DNA of 64,000 bases from Pegoplata infirma (GCA_963921195.1 OY992538.1:83575904-83639903); one strand, 5' to 3'; positions 12,320 to 24,703 are shown, numbered from the stretch's first letter. Program-made: numbers and translations. Notes: a model not told the origin generated them from the sequence alone.

Positions 12320-12788
12320 CAAGTATAACATTGTTTTTAATAATAATAAAAGTGAAATAGAAAATTAAAAAAAGGAAAAAAAAAAAAACAAATTTAATAC
12401 ACAAAAAATTTAATTAGTATAAGTGTACGCACGTTTTAATTAAAAAATAATATTTAGTGTCTCAAAAAAAAAAAACTGCATATATACTTCACCAACTCCC
12501 GCTGCTATTAAAAAAAAAATAATTTCGTTCTATCTCTGTGGGAGTGAAATTAATAAAAAACGAAAACCATAAATAAAAAAACAAACAAAAATAAATAAAG
12601 TGAACAAATTATATGTAAATATTTAAAAAATGTGATAAAAGGTATATTAAATATCTTTAAAAAAAATATAAAACCTTTTTACATCTTGATTTAAAAATTA
12701 ATTTTTATTTATTTTATAAATTATCATTTAATTGCAAGATTTAATTTAATTGAAAAACAAAAAAAGTTAAATTTGACATGGCCGAATA

Positions 12789-13730
12789 TGAGGCATTCCA
12801 CACCAAATATCCAGCGAAAAAAAACACGTGTACCGTAAACTTCTGAATAGGTTGTATGGATAGCCCTATATGGAACTTACAAAATTGCGTTTTTGGTTTT
12901 TCAATTTTTCAAAAACTGGGCTTAGGAGGCGTGGTCAAATATTGGAAAAGTGGTCAAATTTGTGGCGAGTTGCCTTGATTAAATATTTATCACATTAAAA
13001 CGGAATGCACCACAATCTCAAAAATTTACATTCTTATATAGTTTTGAATGGGCTATCGATAAAAATTTTTTTTTGGGAAAATTTTCAGAACCCGTTCTGA
13101 AATTTTCCATTTTTTAAAAATGTCAATTAATTAAAAACATGCCACTTTTTTTCCTTTTTAAATTTTCTTTTTTTAACTTTAGATATTTGTCCATCCACAC
13201 AAAAAAATTCAGAAACACGTTCTTCGTTTTTTTTCGAGAAAATCGCATTTGAACTTTGAATTTCATAACAATTTTTTAATTTGCTTGTATTTCTTTGATT
13301 TAACGTTGCGAATGAATAATATTTATGCAATTAATAATACTCATTCGCAACTTTAAATCAAGAAAATACAAGCAAATTACAAAATTGTTATGAAAATTTA
13401 AGTTCAAATGCGATTTTCGCGAAGAAAACGAAGAACGTGTTTCTGAATTTTTTTGTGTGGATGGACAAACATCTAAACTTTAAAAAAAAAAATTAAAAAA
13501 GACAAAAAAAAAAAGTGGCATGTTTTTTAATAAATAAATTTTAGAACGGGTTCTGAAAATTTTCCAAAAAAAAAAATTTAGTCGATAGCCCATACAAAAC
13601 TATTTAAGAATGTAAATTTTTGAGACTGTGGTGCACTCCGTTTTAATGTGATAAATATTTAACCAAGGCAACTCGCCACAAATTTGACCATTTTCCAATA
13701 TTTGACCACGCCTTCAAAGCCCAGTTTTTG
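12789..13730. mobile_element. Element T copy 1: TA-flanked palindrome, right end lost
   Basis: Begins TGAGGCATTCCACACCAA next to TA (12787-12788). Its arms pair almost to the centre near 13325: CATGCCACTTTTTTTCC, ATTTGTCCATCCACAC, ACACGTTCTTCG and CATTCGCAAC occur forward and reversed. The right arm stops at the point where hAT element X sits, so the outer ~100 bp are missing. Other copies lie at 40636 and 63528. The TGRGGCATTCC end is shared with element B, suggesting one Tc1/mariner-like lineage (inferred). Confidence 0.7.
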
Positions 13731-13735
13731 AACAC

Positions 13736-16151
13736 TAGGGTGGCAGCTATTTTGCAAAACTTCGAATTTCAAGGAGTGCGCCCCTATTTTTTTTACATTT
13801 GGCGTAAAAATGCTATGCTAAAAACTTAAGCCAAATCGGACAACGTTTGCACGAGGCGCATCAAGGTCAAAGGTCAAACACACGAAATTAGCCATATTTT
13901 GATGAAAAACATTGAATAAATGGTTTTGTTTTTTGAATACATTGTTAAAAAGTGTTACACGAGTTGTTTTTAGTATAAGAAGATACACTAAAAATTTTTG
14001 GGTTTCAAAAATTAACCCTTGTAAGCCTTTCGGGGTCAAAATGAACCAATTTTTACAAAATGATCCCTAAAACACGAAAATCAGCCCCAATTTTCTAATG
14101 TTATTGAAATAAACCAATGGAAAACGATATTTATATTCTATTCTATCATAAATACTCAGATATGAAGTACTGTCTTCCTAGGATGTCATTAACCCGTTTC
14201 ATGGTAAGGCCAAAAATATGCATTATATTTGGCGTGGTTCTCAAAACTGATATTTTGATTTTTTAAAAATTTTCTTAAACAAAATTAAGAAAAATGCTGA
14301 AAAAACCACAGAATCTCATAAAATATATGTTAGCATTTAAAATAAAAATTTTTTGGGGGATATCCCTCGGATAGTTTGGCGGGGGCATCGATTTAAACTC
14401 AGCGGATTTCGAGGAAAATGCCTTTTTTGCCCACAATGTACTCAATGTGGAAAAATTTGGTAAATATTTTAAAATTTCATAAAGTAAGGGCCATAAATTA
14501 TTAAAAACTATGTTAAACTTTAACCCTAAACGTTTTAGGAAAATTTAATAATATTAACCCGGTTTTTATTCGGGTCAAAGGTGGAATTTTGGGATATTTA
14601 GAGTTTTTTTAGAACAAGGCTCCTAAATGCGAAATGTTTATTGCGATTTTTTATAAAACTTGGTATAAGTATTATACGAGTTCAGAAAAATTATTGTTTA
14701 TTATTTTTTTTTAATTAACCCATAAATGAACATGGGGTCAAAACGGCCCTGCACGTTAAAATTTCTTAATATAGCTTTTTATTTTTTTTTTTTGATTTCT
14801 ATAAAACTTGTTGTAATTATTGTGCGAGGTCAGAAAAATAATTATTTGAGTTTTTTTAATTAACCATAAATGAACATGGGGTCAAAATGGCCCAGCACAT
14901 TAAAATTCTTAATATATATTTTTTTTTTCGATTTCTATAAAACTTGGTATAACCTTTGTGCTAGGTCAGATAATTTTTTTTTAGTTTTTTTAATCTTCAT
15001 AAAATATTTTTTTTTGACTTTTCATTTATGGGTTATTTATAAAATCAAATAATTATTTTTCTGACCTCGCACAATAATTATAACAAGTTTATTATAAATC
15101 GAAAAAAAAAATAAAAAGCTATATTAAGAAATTTTAACGTGCAGGGCCGTTTTGGCCCCATGTTCATTTATAGGTTAATTAAAAAAAAAAAGTAAATAAT
15201 AATTTTTCTGAACTCGTATAATACTTACTTATACCAAGTTTTATAAAAAATCGCAATAAACATTTCATATTTAGGTGCCTTGTTCTAAAAAACTCTAATT
15301 ATCCCAAAATTTCACCTTTGACCCGACTAAAAACCGGGTTAATATTATTAAATTTTCCTAAAACGTTTAGGGTTAAAGTATAACATAGTTTTTAATAATT
15401 TATGGCCCTTACTTTGTGAAATTTTAAAATATGTATTTACCAATTTTTTCCACATTGAGTAAATTGTGGGCAAAAAAGACATTTTCCTCGAAATCCGCTG
15501 ATATCCCCATATCCCCAAAAAAAAAAAAAAATTTTTTATATGTTAACATATATTTTATAAGATTCTGTGGTTTTTTCAGCATTTTTCTTAATTTTGTTTA
15601 AGAAAATTTTTAAAAAATCAAAATATCAGTTTTGAGAACCACGCCAAATATAATGCATATTTTGGCCTTACCATGAAACGGGTTAATGACATCCTAGAAA
15701 GACAGTATTTCATATCTGAGTATTTATGATGGAATAGAATATAAATATCGTTTTCCATTGGTTTATTTCAATAAAATTGGGGCTGATTTTCATGTTTGAG
15801 GGCTGATTTTCATGTTTTAGGGGTAATTTTGTAAAAATTGGGTAATTTTGACCCCGAAAGGCTTACAAGGGTTAATTTTTGAAACCCCAAAAATTTTTAA
15901 TACATCTTCTTATACTAAAAACAACTCGTGCGCCATTTTTTAACAATATATTAAAAAAACAACACCATTTATTCAATGTTTTTCATCAAAATATGGCTAT
16001 TTTCGTGTGTTTGACTTTGACCTCGATGCGCCTCGTGTTAACGTTGTCCGATTTGGCTGAAATTTTTAGCATAGCATTTTTACGTCAAATGTAAAAAAAT
16101 TAGGGGTGCACTCCTTGGAATTCGAAGTTTTTCAAAATAGTTGCCATCCTA
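13736..16151. mobile_element. Element X: 2.4-kb hAT-like palindrome
   Basis: Ends TAGGGTGGCAGCTATTTTG and CAAAATAGTTGCCATCCTA. Flanking octamers TTGAACAC and ATGAACAC match at 7 of 8 positions, fitting the 8-bp duplication and YARNG terminus of hAT elements. Arms of roughly 1.2 kb are inverted copies with landmarks AACCCGTTTCATGGTAAGGC, GCCCCCGCCAAACTATCC (left only) and GCAGGGCCGTTTTGGCCCC. The centre is near 14950. No transposase frame is seen, so this is a foldback derivative. Confidence 0.8.
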
Positions 16152-16515
16152 ATGAACACTCTCGACAACAATACTCTTTGTATGTGAAAAAAAAAAATGC
16201 TAACAATTTTGACCAAAATTTTGTAATTTGAATTTAAAAGTTTTGAAATTAAAAGTTTCAATCAAAATTCGATACTCTAAAATTTGAAAAAAAAAAAAAA
16301 TATTTTTGACTTGAAGGGCTTTTAGCTGAGATGTTGCTTTTAATATTACATATTCGCAAAAAATATTATTCCTATCCGTATAATCTGAAATATATCAAAA
16401 CAACAGCAAAAAATGCGGTTTTTACCCATTTTTCTATTTTTACATTTTTAGCTAAATCGGACAATTTTCACTCGTTTCCCTGGGGGGCTAAAGTTTTTTG
16501 TACAAACCAAAAACA
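16152..16515. other. A/T-rich spacer
   Basis: No recognisable repeat, TIR or gene, apart from A-tracts. It separates the right flank of X from the 3' end of the Helentron fragment. Confidence 0.4.
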
Positions 16516-16880
16516 GACAAGTAAGAATGTTAAATTCGGCAATGCCGAGTCATTTAAACCCTCCAACATGCAAAAAAAAAATGAAAAAAAATTCAAGTGG
16601 CGTTTTTTTTTTTATATTTTTTTTTGGGGGGGGGGGGGGGGGGGGTGTTGCGGCAGTTTTTATTTGTGGGACAAAACTTTTTGCACTAAAGAAATACAAG
16701 TTTATCAATATATAAACAATTTTTTTAATCCACGCCCACAAAGGGGGGCGGACTAAATAAAAACGACATTTTCTAATCCCCTGGGTACAAATGCAGGACT
16801 TTGAACTTCCTGTAGCAAAAAAAAATTTGTACTTGTTAAAGAAACACACAAAAAATAACCTCGAGCTAGAAAACCCCTCT
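16516..16880 (-). mobile_element. Helentron 3' part S15, with a long G tract
   Basis: On the minus strand this ends in the hairpin ACTCGGCATTGCCGAATTTA followed by ACTTGTCTG, and carries GTTGGAGGGTTT. It aligns with the 3' half of the plus-strand copy at 33779-34500 (GTGCAAAAAG, CTTGTATTTCTTTAGTGC and GGGCGTGG in sense). A 20-nt G run (16626-16645) corresponds to C runs in the siblings. The 5' half is absent. Confidence 0.65.
16626..16645. repeat. Homopolymer tract G(20)
   Basis: Twenty consecutive G on the plus strand. At the same internal position the Helentron copies at 23333 and 33779 have C(13) and C(16), so this is a length-variable tract carried inside the element rather than a random run. 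Confidence 0.9.
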
Positions 16881-17014
16881 TCAAAATATTTTTTTCTTTA
16901 ATATATTTTCTGTATGTACCCGAGTAAAAAAGTTTTTATATAGTTGTATATAATTTTATAAACATCATATATCTTTATATAGAATTATATAGAATTTGAT
17001 GCGAAAAATGAGTC

Positions 17015-17760
17015 CCCGAGTAAAAAAGATCATATATAATTATATATAGTTTTATATATACATATATTATTTTGTAAAACTATATGTATTTTTTGTTGCA
17101 TCATATGTGATTTTATATATTTGCACTTCTAATTTGTTTCTTATATAAAATTATATAACAGAAAATATTGACTTTTATATAATAACATATGATTTAAAGT
17201 TCGTTTATATAATTACATATGAACTTTAAAATTCTGTCTTCTTTTTTATATAATTTGATAAAACAAAATATTTGAAGAAATTTTATATAAAACTTTATGC
17301 AACTGTTTTTAAATTATATGTTATCTTATATGAGTAAAATTTAAAAAAAAATCTAAGTCCTTTACATATAATTTAATATAACTTTTGAAAATTTTTCTAA
17401 GTCCAGATGTTTTTTTTTTTGAAAATTTTCAAAGTCCTAAAAATATTTTTGAAAATTTTTAAGTCCTGGAAACAAATTTTTTTGTCAATTTTTTGCGTTT
17501 TGGGGGAAAACATTTTTTTCTTATATATAAATATATTTAATTATATATAATTGCATCAATTTTATACAAAAAAGGGTCCAATTTTCGCATATAACTATAT
17601 AAAATTATATTAAAATTATATCAAATTTGATCAGATTTGATCAAATTTGATAAGTTTTTATATCGTTTTATCGACTCATTTTTCGCATTAAACTATATAT
17701 GATTATATATGATGGCTTTATATAATTTTATATGAATATATATAATCTTTTTTACTCGGG
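17015..17760. mobile_element. Element K copy 3, nested in K2
   Basis: Starts CCCGAGTAAAAAAGATCATA and ends with the inverse; TC flanks it on both sides (17013-17014, 17761-17762). K1 gives the empty site ATGAGTCGATAAAA. It is a different subfamily from its host (Tatata-rich arms with a non-palindromic middle including TTTGGGGGAAAACATTTT), so related elements invade each other. Confidence 0.88.
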
Positions 17761-18163
17761 TCGATAAAACCATATAAAATTTTATCAATGTTACTTATGT
17801 TTTGATAAATTTTTTATATAATTTTATGCGAAATTTGGACCCCTATTTTTATATAACAACATCAGATTTATATAATCAGATATAATTATATACAACTATA
17901 TCAAATTATATAAAACAATACATAATTTTATAAAGTTATATAAAATTATATCAAGTTTTATATAAATCATAAAATTTTGTTTTAATTATATAAAATTATA
18001 TATAATTTTATGTAACTTTATATAGTTTTATACAGTTTTATACAATTTTATATATTTTTATATAATTACATATGATCATATAATTTTGCTATTATTATAT
18101 AAAAATAGGGGTCCAAATTTCGCATAAAATTATATAAAAAATTTATTAAAATATAAGAAACAT

Positions 18164-18555
18164 CCCAGCAAAAAATAATCGAGATTTTGGAAGCAGTGCA
18201 TACAAGAATGCACTTGTGTAAGCGAATGATTTTTGATGTTGTTGTTTTTTTATGACATTCGCTTACACAGCTGCATACCGTATGCAGTAGTGTAAGGGAG
18301 AGATTTTGTTGGCATACCAACCTGCATACCGGTTGCAGTAAAGTATGGCAATGACTTAAAAAAATACTAAAAATATTTAGGAAAAGGCATGATTTCAATT
18401 CATATTCATTGCGCCGATATAAGCGCTCGAAAGAAATGCTCTAAAGTGGGACATTGCGAACAAATATCATGCCATACGTAAGCAGGTTTGTAAGCAGACA
18501 ACAAAAATCACTCCCTTACAAACCTGCTTATAGGCAAGCAGTATTTTTTGGTGGG
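18164..18555. mobile_element. Element J: CCCAGC-ended MITE nested in K2
   Basis: Ends CCCAGCAAAAAATA and TATTTTTTGGTGGG (one mismatch), flanked by AT on both sides, with the empty site GGAACATTGATC in K1. The interior carries repeated subterminal motifs GCATACNGNNTGCAG, GTGTAAGCG and AAACCTGCTTA. An open frame on the minus strand has no recognisable homology and lies across K/J, so it is not a gene. Confidence 0.85.
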
Positions 18556-18680
18556 ATTGATCAAATTTTATATAGTTTTATCGACTCATTTTTCTCATCA
18601 AATTCTATATAATTCTATTTAATCATATATGATGTTTATAAAATTATATACAACTATATAGGAACTTTTTTACTCGGGTA

Positions 18681-19328
18681 TTGAAAAAAGTTAAACATTT
18701 ACCAGATAAATTTAAATGTTTTAATGTTTCATATAAATAACTTAATTACTGACAACTTTTTGTTTTAAAATCACCTACTGTATATTTGACGTAAATGTGT
18801 TAAGTATTACAAAAAATGTGATAATTTTCTATTTTTAATACGAAAACATCAGTGACGATTTAAAGCTTGAGTCTTTTGGTCACACAGCACATCACTTTTT
18901 TTTAGCACCTTAAATCAAAAGTTGTCTTCTATAAACATTTTTTTCTCTTTGAATATTTTTTTACAGAGCTGGATTTTTTTTGTTAAATCTGACTTAAATA
19001 TATCTGATTGTTAAAAAAAATAAGTTCTTTTCAGAACTTTAACATTAATTTGTTATAAAGTTCTTGTTAAATTGTATAAAACAACATGAACTACAAGTAC
19101 TTTGAAACATTTTTCAACTATAATTTTCAATTTTTCAATATTGAAACTGATAAAATATTGCTGCAAATTGCCAATACATTCTCGTATTTATTTATTTACA
19201 CATACAATTACAAAACAAGTAAAATGGTTGAATTTGACATTGTGGAATATATGGATACCCTCCCAAATCTAAAATGGTCATTGCAAAAAAGCTTTATTTG
19301 AAAAAAAATGAAGTTAAATTTTTTTGTT
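18681..19328. other. A/T-rich spacer without recognised feature
   Basis: About 650 bp of apparently single-copy sequence. A 71-codon frame from 19086 has no recognisable motif and is probably chance. Confidence 0.4.
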
Positions 19329-19420
19329 ATACCCTCCACTCTAGTGATAGAGGGAATATATAAGTTTGTCAATCCGTTTGTAACGCCTCGAAATATTGGT
19401 CCAGGACCCCATAAAGTATA

Positions 19421-21259
19421 TGGGGCATTCCAGGCCAAATCACTCACTTTTAGACCCGACCCCTTTCGATTTATTTTATTTTTGGATATATTTTAGTATT
19501 TATTAAATGCAACTTGGACACAAATTTTCAGCTTTTTATTTCAAGACGGTGTTGAGTAATCAATTTTTCAAAATGGCGATTTTCTCCAAAAAATTAAAAA
19601 ATTGAAAGTTTTAATTAATTTTGACCATTAAAAAATATAGATATTTAAAAAAAAGTTGGACAACGTTTTGTTGGTACTTAAATTTAGTTTTAGAAAAAAA
19701 ATATGAAAAAATTATTCGAAGTAATTATCACTTATTTTTTGACGTTTAAAAACTATAATCGACTTTTTGAAAAAGTTCGAAACCTTCGATTTTTTTGTAA
19801 AAAACTATAAAAATTCTACTCTAAATTACGCAACTATTATGCCATAATTCGAGATGTGATCACAATTCTTTCTATTTTTTTAAAATTTTTAAAATTGCAC
19901 CTTTTATTTTTTGGCTCTAATTTATTTTATATGGTGATCCCAAAAAAAATGAATTGGTAGATATTGACTCTAACTTACCCTAAATATATTCATTTCGAGG
20001 TAAATATACGTCTCACAAAAATTTAGAACGATCGGAAATGGGTAAGGCGTTTAGCATGGTCCTTGAAGTTTAAAAAACGGATTACAAGGAAAAATATGAT
20101 TTTTTTTCAGTTTTCTCAATTTTTTTTTTACAGAATTATGATTTGGAGTAAAATGCCTTTCTAATAAGGTACTAAAAACTAAAATCGGTTGAAAATCAGG
20201 CTAGTTATTACAACTTCCCCAGGCATCTAGCGTGTGTCATACCATTTGATTAAAGAATACGAGTCCCTTTTTTTAAATTTATTGAAATTTTCTACTGTAA
20301 TAATATTTTTTCATTATTAATGTTTCAGTGTAATATTGTTTTGGTTTTTCCAAAATTTAAAACAAAAACAAAAATTTTTTCTTAAATAGAGATTTCAAAA
20401 GGGTATTGAAATGCAGGCATTTTTAGCATTAATTTAAAAAATGTTAGCAAAACACAATATGAAAAATACTTATCATCTAATTACATTTGAACTTGAAGAA
20501 TAAAAAAATGTTATTACATTAGAAAATTTCAATGAATTTTAAAAATCGGATTGTATTGCTTAATCAAGTGGTCTGCCATACGTTAGATTCCTGGGGAAGT
20601 TGTAATAACTTGGCTGATTTTCAACCGATTTTAGTTTTTAGTACCATATTAGAAAGACATTTTACTCCAAATCATAATTCTGTAATCACTTGAATTAAAA
20701 CTTAACTTAAAATACCTAAAAAATGGCGGAAACAGAAAAAAATGCATATTTTTCCTTGTAATCCTTTTTTTAAACTTCAAGGAGCATGCTCAACGCCTTA
20801 CCCATTTCCGATCGTCCTAAATTTTTGTGAGGCGTATTTTTACCTCGAAATGAATAAAAGTTGCGTAATTTAGAGTAGAATTTTTATAGTTTTTTACAAA
20901 AAAATCTTTTTCAAAAAGTCGATTTTAATTTTTAAACGTAAAAAAAAAGTGATAATTTCTTCGAATAATTTTTTCATATTTTTTTTCTAAAACTACATTT
21001 AAATACCAACTAAAGGTTGTCCAACTTTTTTTAAAATATCTGTATTTTTTAATGGTCAAAATTAATTAAAAATTTAAATTTTTAAAATTTTTTGAGAAAA
21101 TCGCCATTTTGAAAAATTGATCACTCAACACCATCTTAAAATAAAAGGCTGAAAATTGGTGTCCAAGTTGCATTTAATAAGTACTAAAACAAATCCAAAA
21201 ATAAAATAAGTCGAAAGGGGTCGGGTCTAAAAGTGAGTGATTTGGCTTGGAATGCCCCA
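19421..21259. mobile_element. Element B copy 1: 1.84-kb TA-flanked palindrome
   Basis: Ends TGGGGCATTCCAGGCCAAAT and its near-inverse. Arms of about 900 bp are inverted copies (GAGTAATCAATTTTTCAAAA, TTCTACTCTAAATTACGCAA, CACATCACTTTTT in one arm only). TA sits on both sides (19419-19420 and 21260-21261) inside the TATATATA of S2, so the duplication is likely but within a TA repeat. A longer sibling lies at 59892. Tc1/mariner-like by target site; non-coding. Confidence 0.82.
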
Positions 21260-22900
21260 TATATATTCATGATCCTCGATCGATTTTAAGACGAACTAGC
21301 GATGTCCGTCCGTCCGTCTCTCCGTCTGTCTGTCTGTTGAAAACACGCTAACTTTTGAAAGACTTACGGAGGCTCCTGAAGTGTGGCATATATTTTGGTC
21401 ATTTACCTGGTCAGGTTGGTATTGCAATCCAGCAAAATCCGTCCAGTTGGTCAAAAGTTATAAGCAAAAGAGTGAATTTCGGCAAGGGTTTTTCACTAAT
21501 TTACAATATAAAACACACGCTAACTTTCGAACAATAATACTGAGGGTTCTGAAGCTTGGAATATATATTTGTCGTTTCCCTGGTCTGGTTCGCATTGAAT
21601 TTCAGCCATATCGGTCCAGTGATTCAAAAGTTTTTAGCAAAAGCGTGTATTTCAGATTGGTTTTACCTTAAATTCACGTTTGTAAGCCACAAAATTACTT
21701 AACAAAGTATTTTTGTCACTAAAAATTTTATAAAACTAAAAAAAAATTTACACCCAAAAAAAATTTTACACTCAAAAAAATTTTAGTATATTTTTTTTTT
21801 TACAAAAATAACAAAAAAAAAATATTTTGTCGTAATCATAATTGTTAATTTTTTACACTCAAAAAAATATTAGTAATTTTATTTTTTTTTTTACAAAAAA
21901 AATAACAAAAAAAAGTTTTTTATTCAAAATAAAAAAATTCTAATCATACACTCAACCAAAAATCATAGTATTCCCAAGGAAAATCGTTGTAAATTCAACA
22001 AAAATCATTGTTGATTTTGACCCTACAAATATTTATGTTGATTCCAATAAAAATTATTGTCAGTTTTTGTAAAAGTTGATCAACTCGTTTTTTTGTAAAT
22101 TCAACTTATATTTTTGTTAATATAAGAAATTTTATTAATAAAAAAAAAACTTGATCACAATATTTTTGTATTATCGCCGGCTTTTTAAGCTGCAATATTT
22201 GAAGATTTTCACTAAAATTTTCACACACGCTTCGTTTATTCATGTTATGCACATAAGCCATTCTCCAGTTTTCTGCTGATACCAAACAAAATCCTTAAAA
22301 AAAAAAAAAAAAACTAATATTTAATAATTTTATAAAAAAAAAATAATTGAATAAGAGACAAACACGTTTCACATTGCTACCAACTCACTCGTCACTCGCT
22401 AATAAGATTTGGGTGTACTTGGCAAAGCAAAGTTTTTTTAGAAAAAATAATAATTACTTTGCTGTTCGATGCAAAATGAGTTGAAATATCAGACCCCATT
22501 AAAAACCCAAAAGAGCTGTACATTTCGTAAGTGAGTGCTAAAATAAGTGCAAAAAAGTGTTTTTATATTTTGGAGAGCATAAAAGATTCGGCACTAAAGA
22601 ATACACTCCGCATCATAACTATAGCCGCATTGCATTTTTCGGTTTATTTAATGTTCAAGAAGTATTTTTATGAAACCTATTATGGTATATTACAGTGTTA
22701 TAACAGTTCTCTTGTTTTTGTAAATTTGAGCCATCAGCTGTTTGAATTGAGAAAACGGCGACCTATAACTGTATTTCTCAGTGTTTCATAACTATAGCCG
22801 CATTTCAATAAAATCAGTTGAAATGAGTTCAAGTCAAAGTTTCGTGGCCAAATTTATTTTTTTTTGGTAAAATTCGTTCCTCTATTAATTTTTAAATAAA

Positions 22901-23038
22901 ATGCCACATGGTAAATTTTTAAATGAAGTCGAAAAAGGCAAAATTTTAGCCTTTTTAGAAAGTGGTTTAAGTTATCGCGAAATTGGACGAAAAATTAAGC
23001 GATTTGACAAAGTTATCCGAAATTTTGTAAAAAATTAA
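22901..23038 (+). pseudogene. Tc1-like transposase N-terminus, left arm of U (truncated)
   Basis: ATG at 22901 opens 45 codons ending in TAA at 23036. They begin MPHGKFLNEVEKGKILAF and contain the helix-turn-helix core GLSYREIGRKI followed by KVIRNFVKN. This matches the first, DNA-binding subdomain of Tc1/Tc3-type transposases (which bind the element's own inverted repeats in the nucleus). The frame then stops at the palindrome centre, so there is no second HTH, NLS or DDE catalytic domain. The family assignment is from remembered motif pattern. Confidence 0.75.
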
Positions 23039-23040
23039 AG

Positions 23041-23897
23041 TCTTGTTATCGTTCCAGACTCCTTTAAGACTCTACTTATTGTAGAATTGGACACATTTAA
23101 GCCGCATTCATTACCAATCTGCGAAAGAGTTTTCATAGAATTGCTAGCAGCGTTAATAATACGGCGTTGATCTCTCTCAGATAGCTTTTTTTTAGACCCC
23201 CTGTTTTGTTCATCCCGTATCCACTTTTATTTTTTACAAAATTTCGGATAACTTTGTCAGATTGCTTAATTTTTCGTCCAATTTCGCGATAACTTAAACC
23301 ACATTCTAAAAAGGCTAAAATTTTGACTTTTTATACCCTCCAACCACAGTATGGGGGTATACTCACTTTGTCATTCCGTGTGTAACGCATCGAAATATCG
23401 GTATAGGACCCCATAAAGTATATATTTTATTGATCAGTGATCGATTCTAAGACATTCTAGCGATGTCCGTCCGTCCGTCTGTCCGTCTTTCCGGCTGTCC
23501 GGCTGTAGAGGACACGATACAGTCCAAAATAAAAGAGCTAGACTTCCGAAGTTTGGCACGAATATGTCTCATATTCCTAGGCAGGTTAAGTTCGGAAATG
23601 GGCAAAATCGGACCAAGGGGGAAAAAGTTCCCCCTTGGAGAACTAAACCAACCCAAGAAAAAAACGCATTTTTTGCAGAGTTTTTTGTACTTTTGGTAAG
23701 CAAATGCAACATTCTTATCTCAGAAGATGTTAAAAATCGCAAGGGGAAGGTGCCCCCTAACGTCTCTCACGAACCCCCCCCCCCCCAAAAACGCCCCTGG
23801 ATTTTTTTTTACATTTCGGAGGGTATAAAAGATTCGGCACAGCCGAATGTAACACTCTCATTTGTTCGACTTCATTTAAAAATTTACCACGTGGCAT
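23041..23897 (-). pseudogene. Tc1-like transposase N-terminal ~120 codons, right arm of U, split by S4
   Basis: On the minus strand an ATG at 23895-23897 opens MPRGKFLNEVE, is split after base 23867 by Helentron S4, and resumes in frame at 23332. The frame then runs without a stop through the first HTH (GLSYREIGRKI), the linker GYGMNKTGGLKKKLSERDQR and a second HTH-like segment (MKTLSQIGNECGLNVSNSTI) ending SRVLKESGTITR at about 23041. This is the paired-like bipartite DNA-binding domain of Tc1-type transposases. Catalytic DDE residues are absent because the arm ends at the palindrome centre. Absence of stops suggests a fairly young relic. Confidence 0.8.
23333..23866 (+). mobile_element. Helentron-like S4, full length, precise insertion
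   Basis: 5' ATACCCTCCAACCACAGTAT, GTCCGTCCGTCTGTCCGTC tract at 23467, C(13) at 23774-23786, 3' GGAGGGTATAAAAGATTCGG, hairpin ATTCGGCACAGCCGAAT, end CATTTGTT. Comparison of the two arms of U gives the empty site CTTTTTCGAC, so insertion produced no target duplication and lies after a T run. That is the known behaviour of Helitron/Helentron elements. Confidence 0.85.
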
Positions 23898-24703
23898 TTT
23901 GTTTAAAAATTAGTAGAGGAACGAATTTTACCAAAAAAAAATAAATTTGGCCATGAAACTTTGACTTGAACTCATTTCAACTGATTTTATTGAAATGCGG
24001 CTATAGTTATGAAACACTGACAAATACAGTTATAGGTCGCCGTTTTCTCAATTCAGACAGCTGATGGCTCAAATTTACAAAAACAAGAGAACTGTTATAA
24101 CACTGTAATATACCATAATAGGTTTTATAAAAATACTTCTTGAACATTAAATAAACCGAAAAATGCAATGCGGCTATAGTTATGATGCGGAGTGTATAGC
24201 ACTCTCACTTGTTTTACTTATGTACATTTGATAAACAAATGGAAAATTTGTATGCGAAAAGCTTAGACTTGGTAAAAAAGTAGTTTTGGTAAAAAAAATT
24301 ATTTTTTTCACGAAAAACAAATTTATGTTAAAAAAATTAAATGAACCCAAAATTTTTAGTGAAAAAAAAATTTGATGAAAAAAAGTTTTTGATGAAAAGA
24401 AAAATTTTTGATGTGAAAAAAAAAATTATGAAAAAAAATATTTTTTTTTTTTAACAAGTATTTATTAACGCAATCTATCATGCATTGATATTAAACATTA
24501 CATGTGGCTTATTAACTATTAATTAAGAACTGGTAATGATCTATTGATCATCCCATACTAAAGAAAAACAAAGAAAAAAAAAATAATAATGTAATATTTT
24601 TTTTTTCCTTGTAATTGTTAAGAATAAGAATTGTTTATATGAAAAAAATTTTTTGGTGAGAAAAAAATTGATAATAAAAAAATCGATAAAAAAAGTTAAG
24701 GAA

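Larger units (their letters stand above)
16919..18678. mobile_element. Element K copy 2, carrying K3 and J
   Basis: Same CCCGAGTAAAAAAGTTTTTA ends as K1 and flanked by TA (16917-16918, 18679-18680). Removing K3 (746 bp + 2-bp duplication) and J (392 bp + 2) from 1760 bp leaves exactly 618 bp, the length of K1. This independently supports all three boundaries. Confidence 0.9.
22604..24194. mobile_element. Element U: palindromic Tc1-like derivative with IR/DR ends
   Basis: Termini CACTCCGCATCATAACTATA and the inverse, flanked by TA. Each arm holds two copies of CATAACTATAGCCGCATT, outer (22614; inverse at 24167) and inner (22788; inverse at 23994), about 174 bp apart. That is the IR/DR layout known for some Tc1-like transposons. 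Both arms continue inward into the start of a Tc1-type transposase gene, read toward the centre from each side. The element is therefore two inverted 5' ends joined at about 23038, with Helentron S4 inside the right arm. It cannot encode a full transposase. Confidence 0.85.
22570..24217 (+). mobile_element. Helentron 3' end S7, interrupted by U
   Basis: TTGGAGAGCATAAAAGATTC at 22570 resembles GGAGGGTATAAAAGATTCGG of S4. The terminal TAGCACTCTCACTTGTTTT follows U at 24195. TA is present at both U junctions. No 5' part is recognised. Confidence 0.55.

Noticed and set aside
22531..22791. 86-codon plus frame as a gene
   Set aside because: It crosses the junction of Helentron S7 and the terminal repeat of U, so it is chimeric non-coding sequence.
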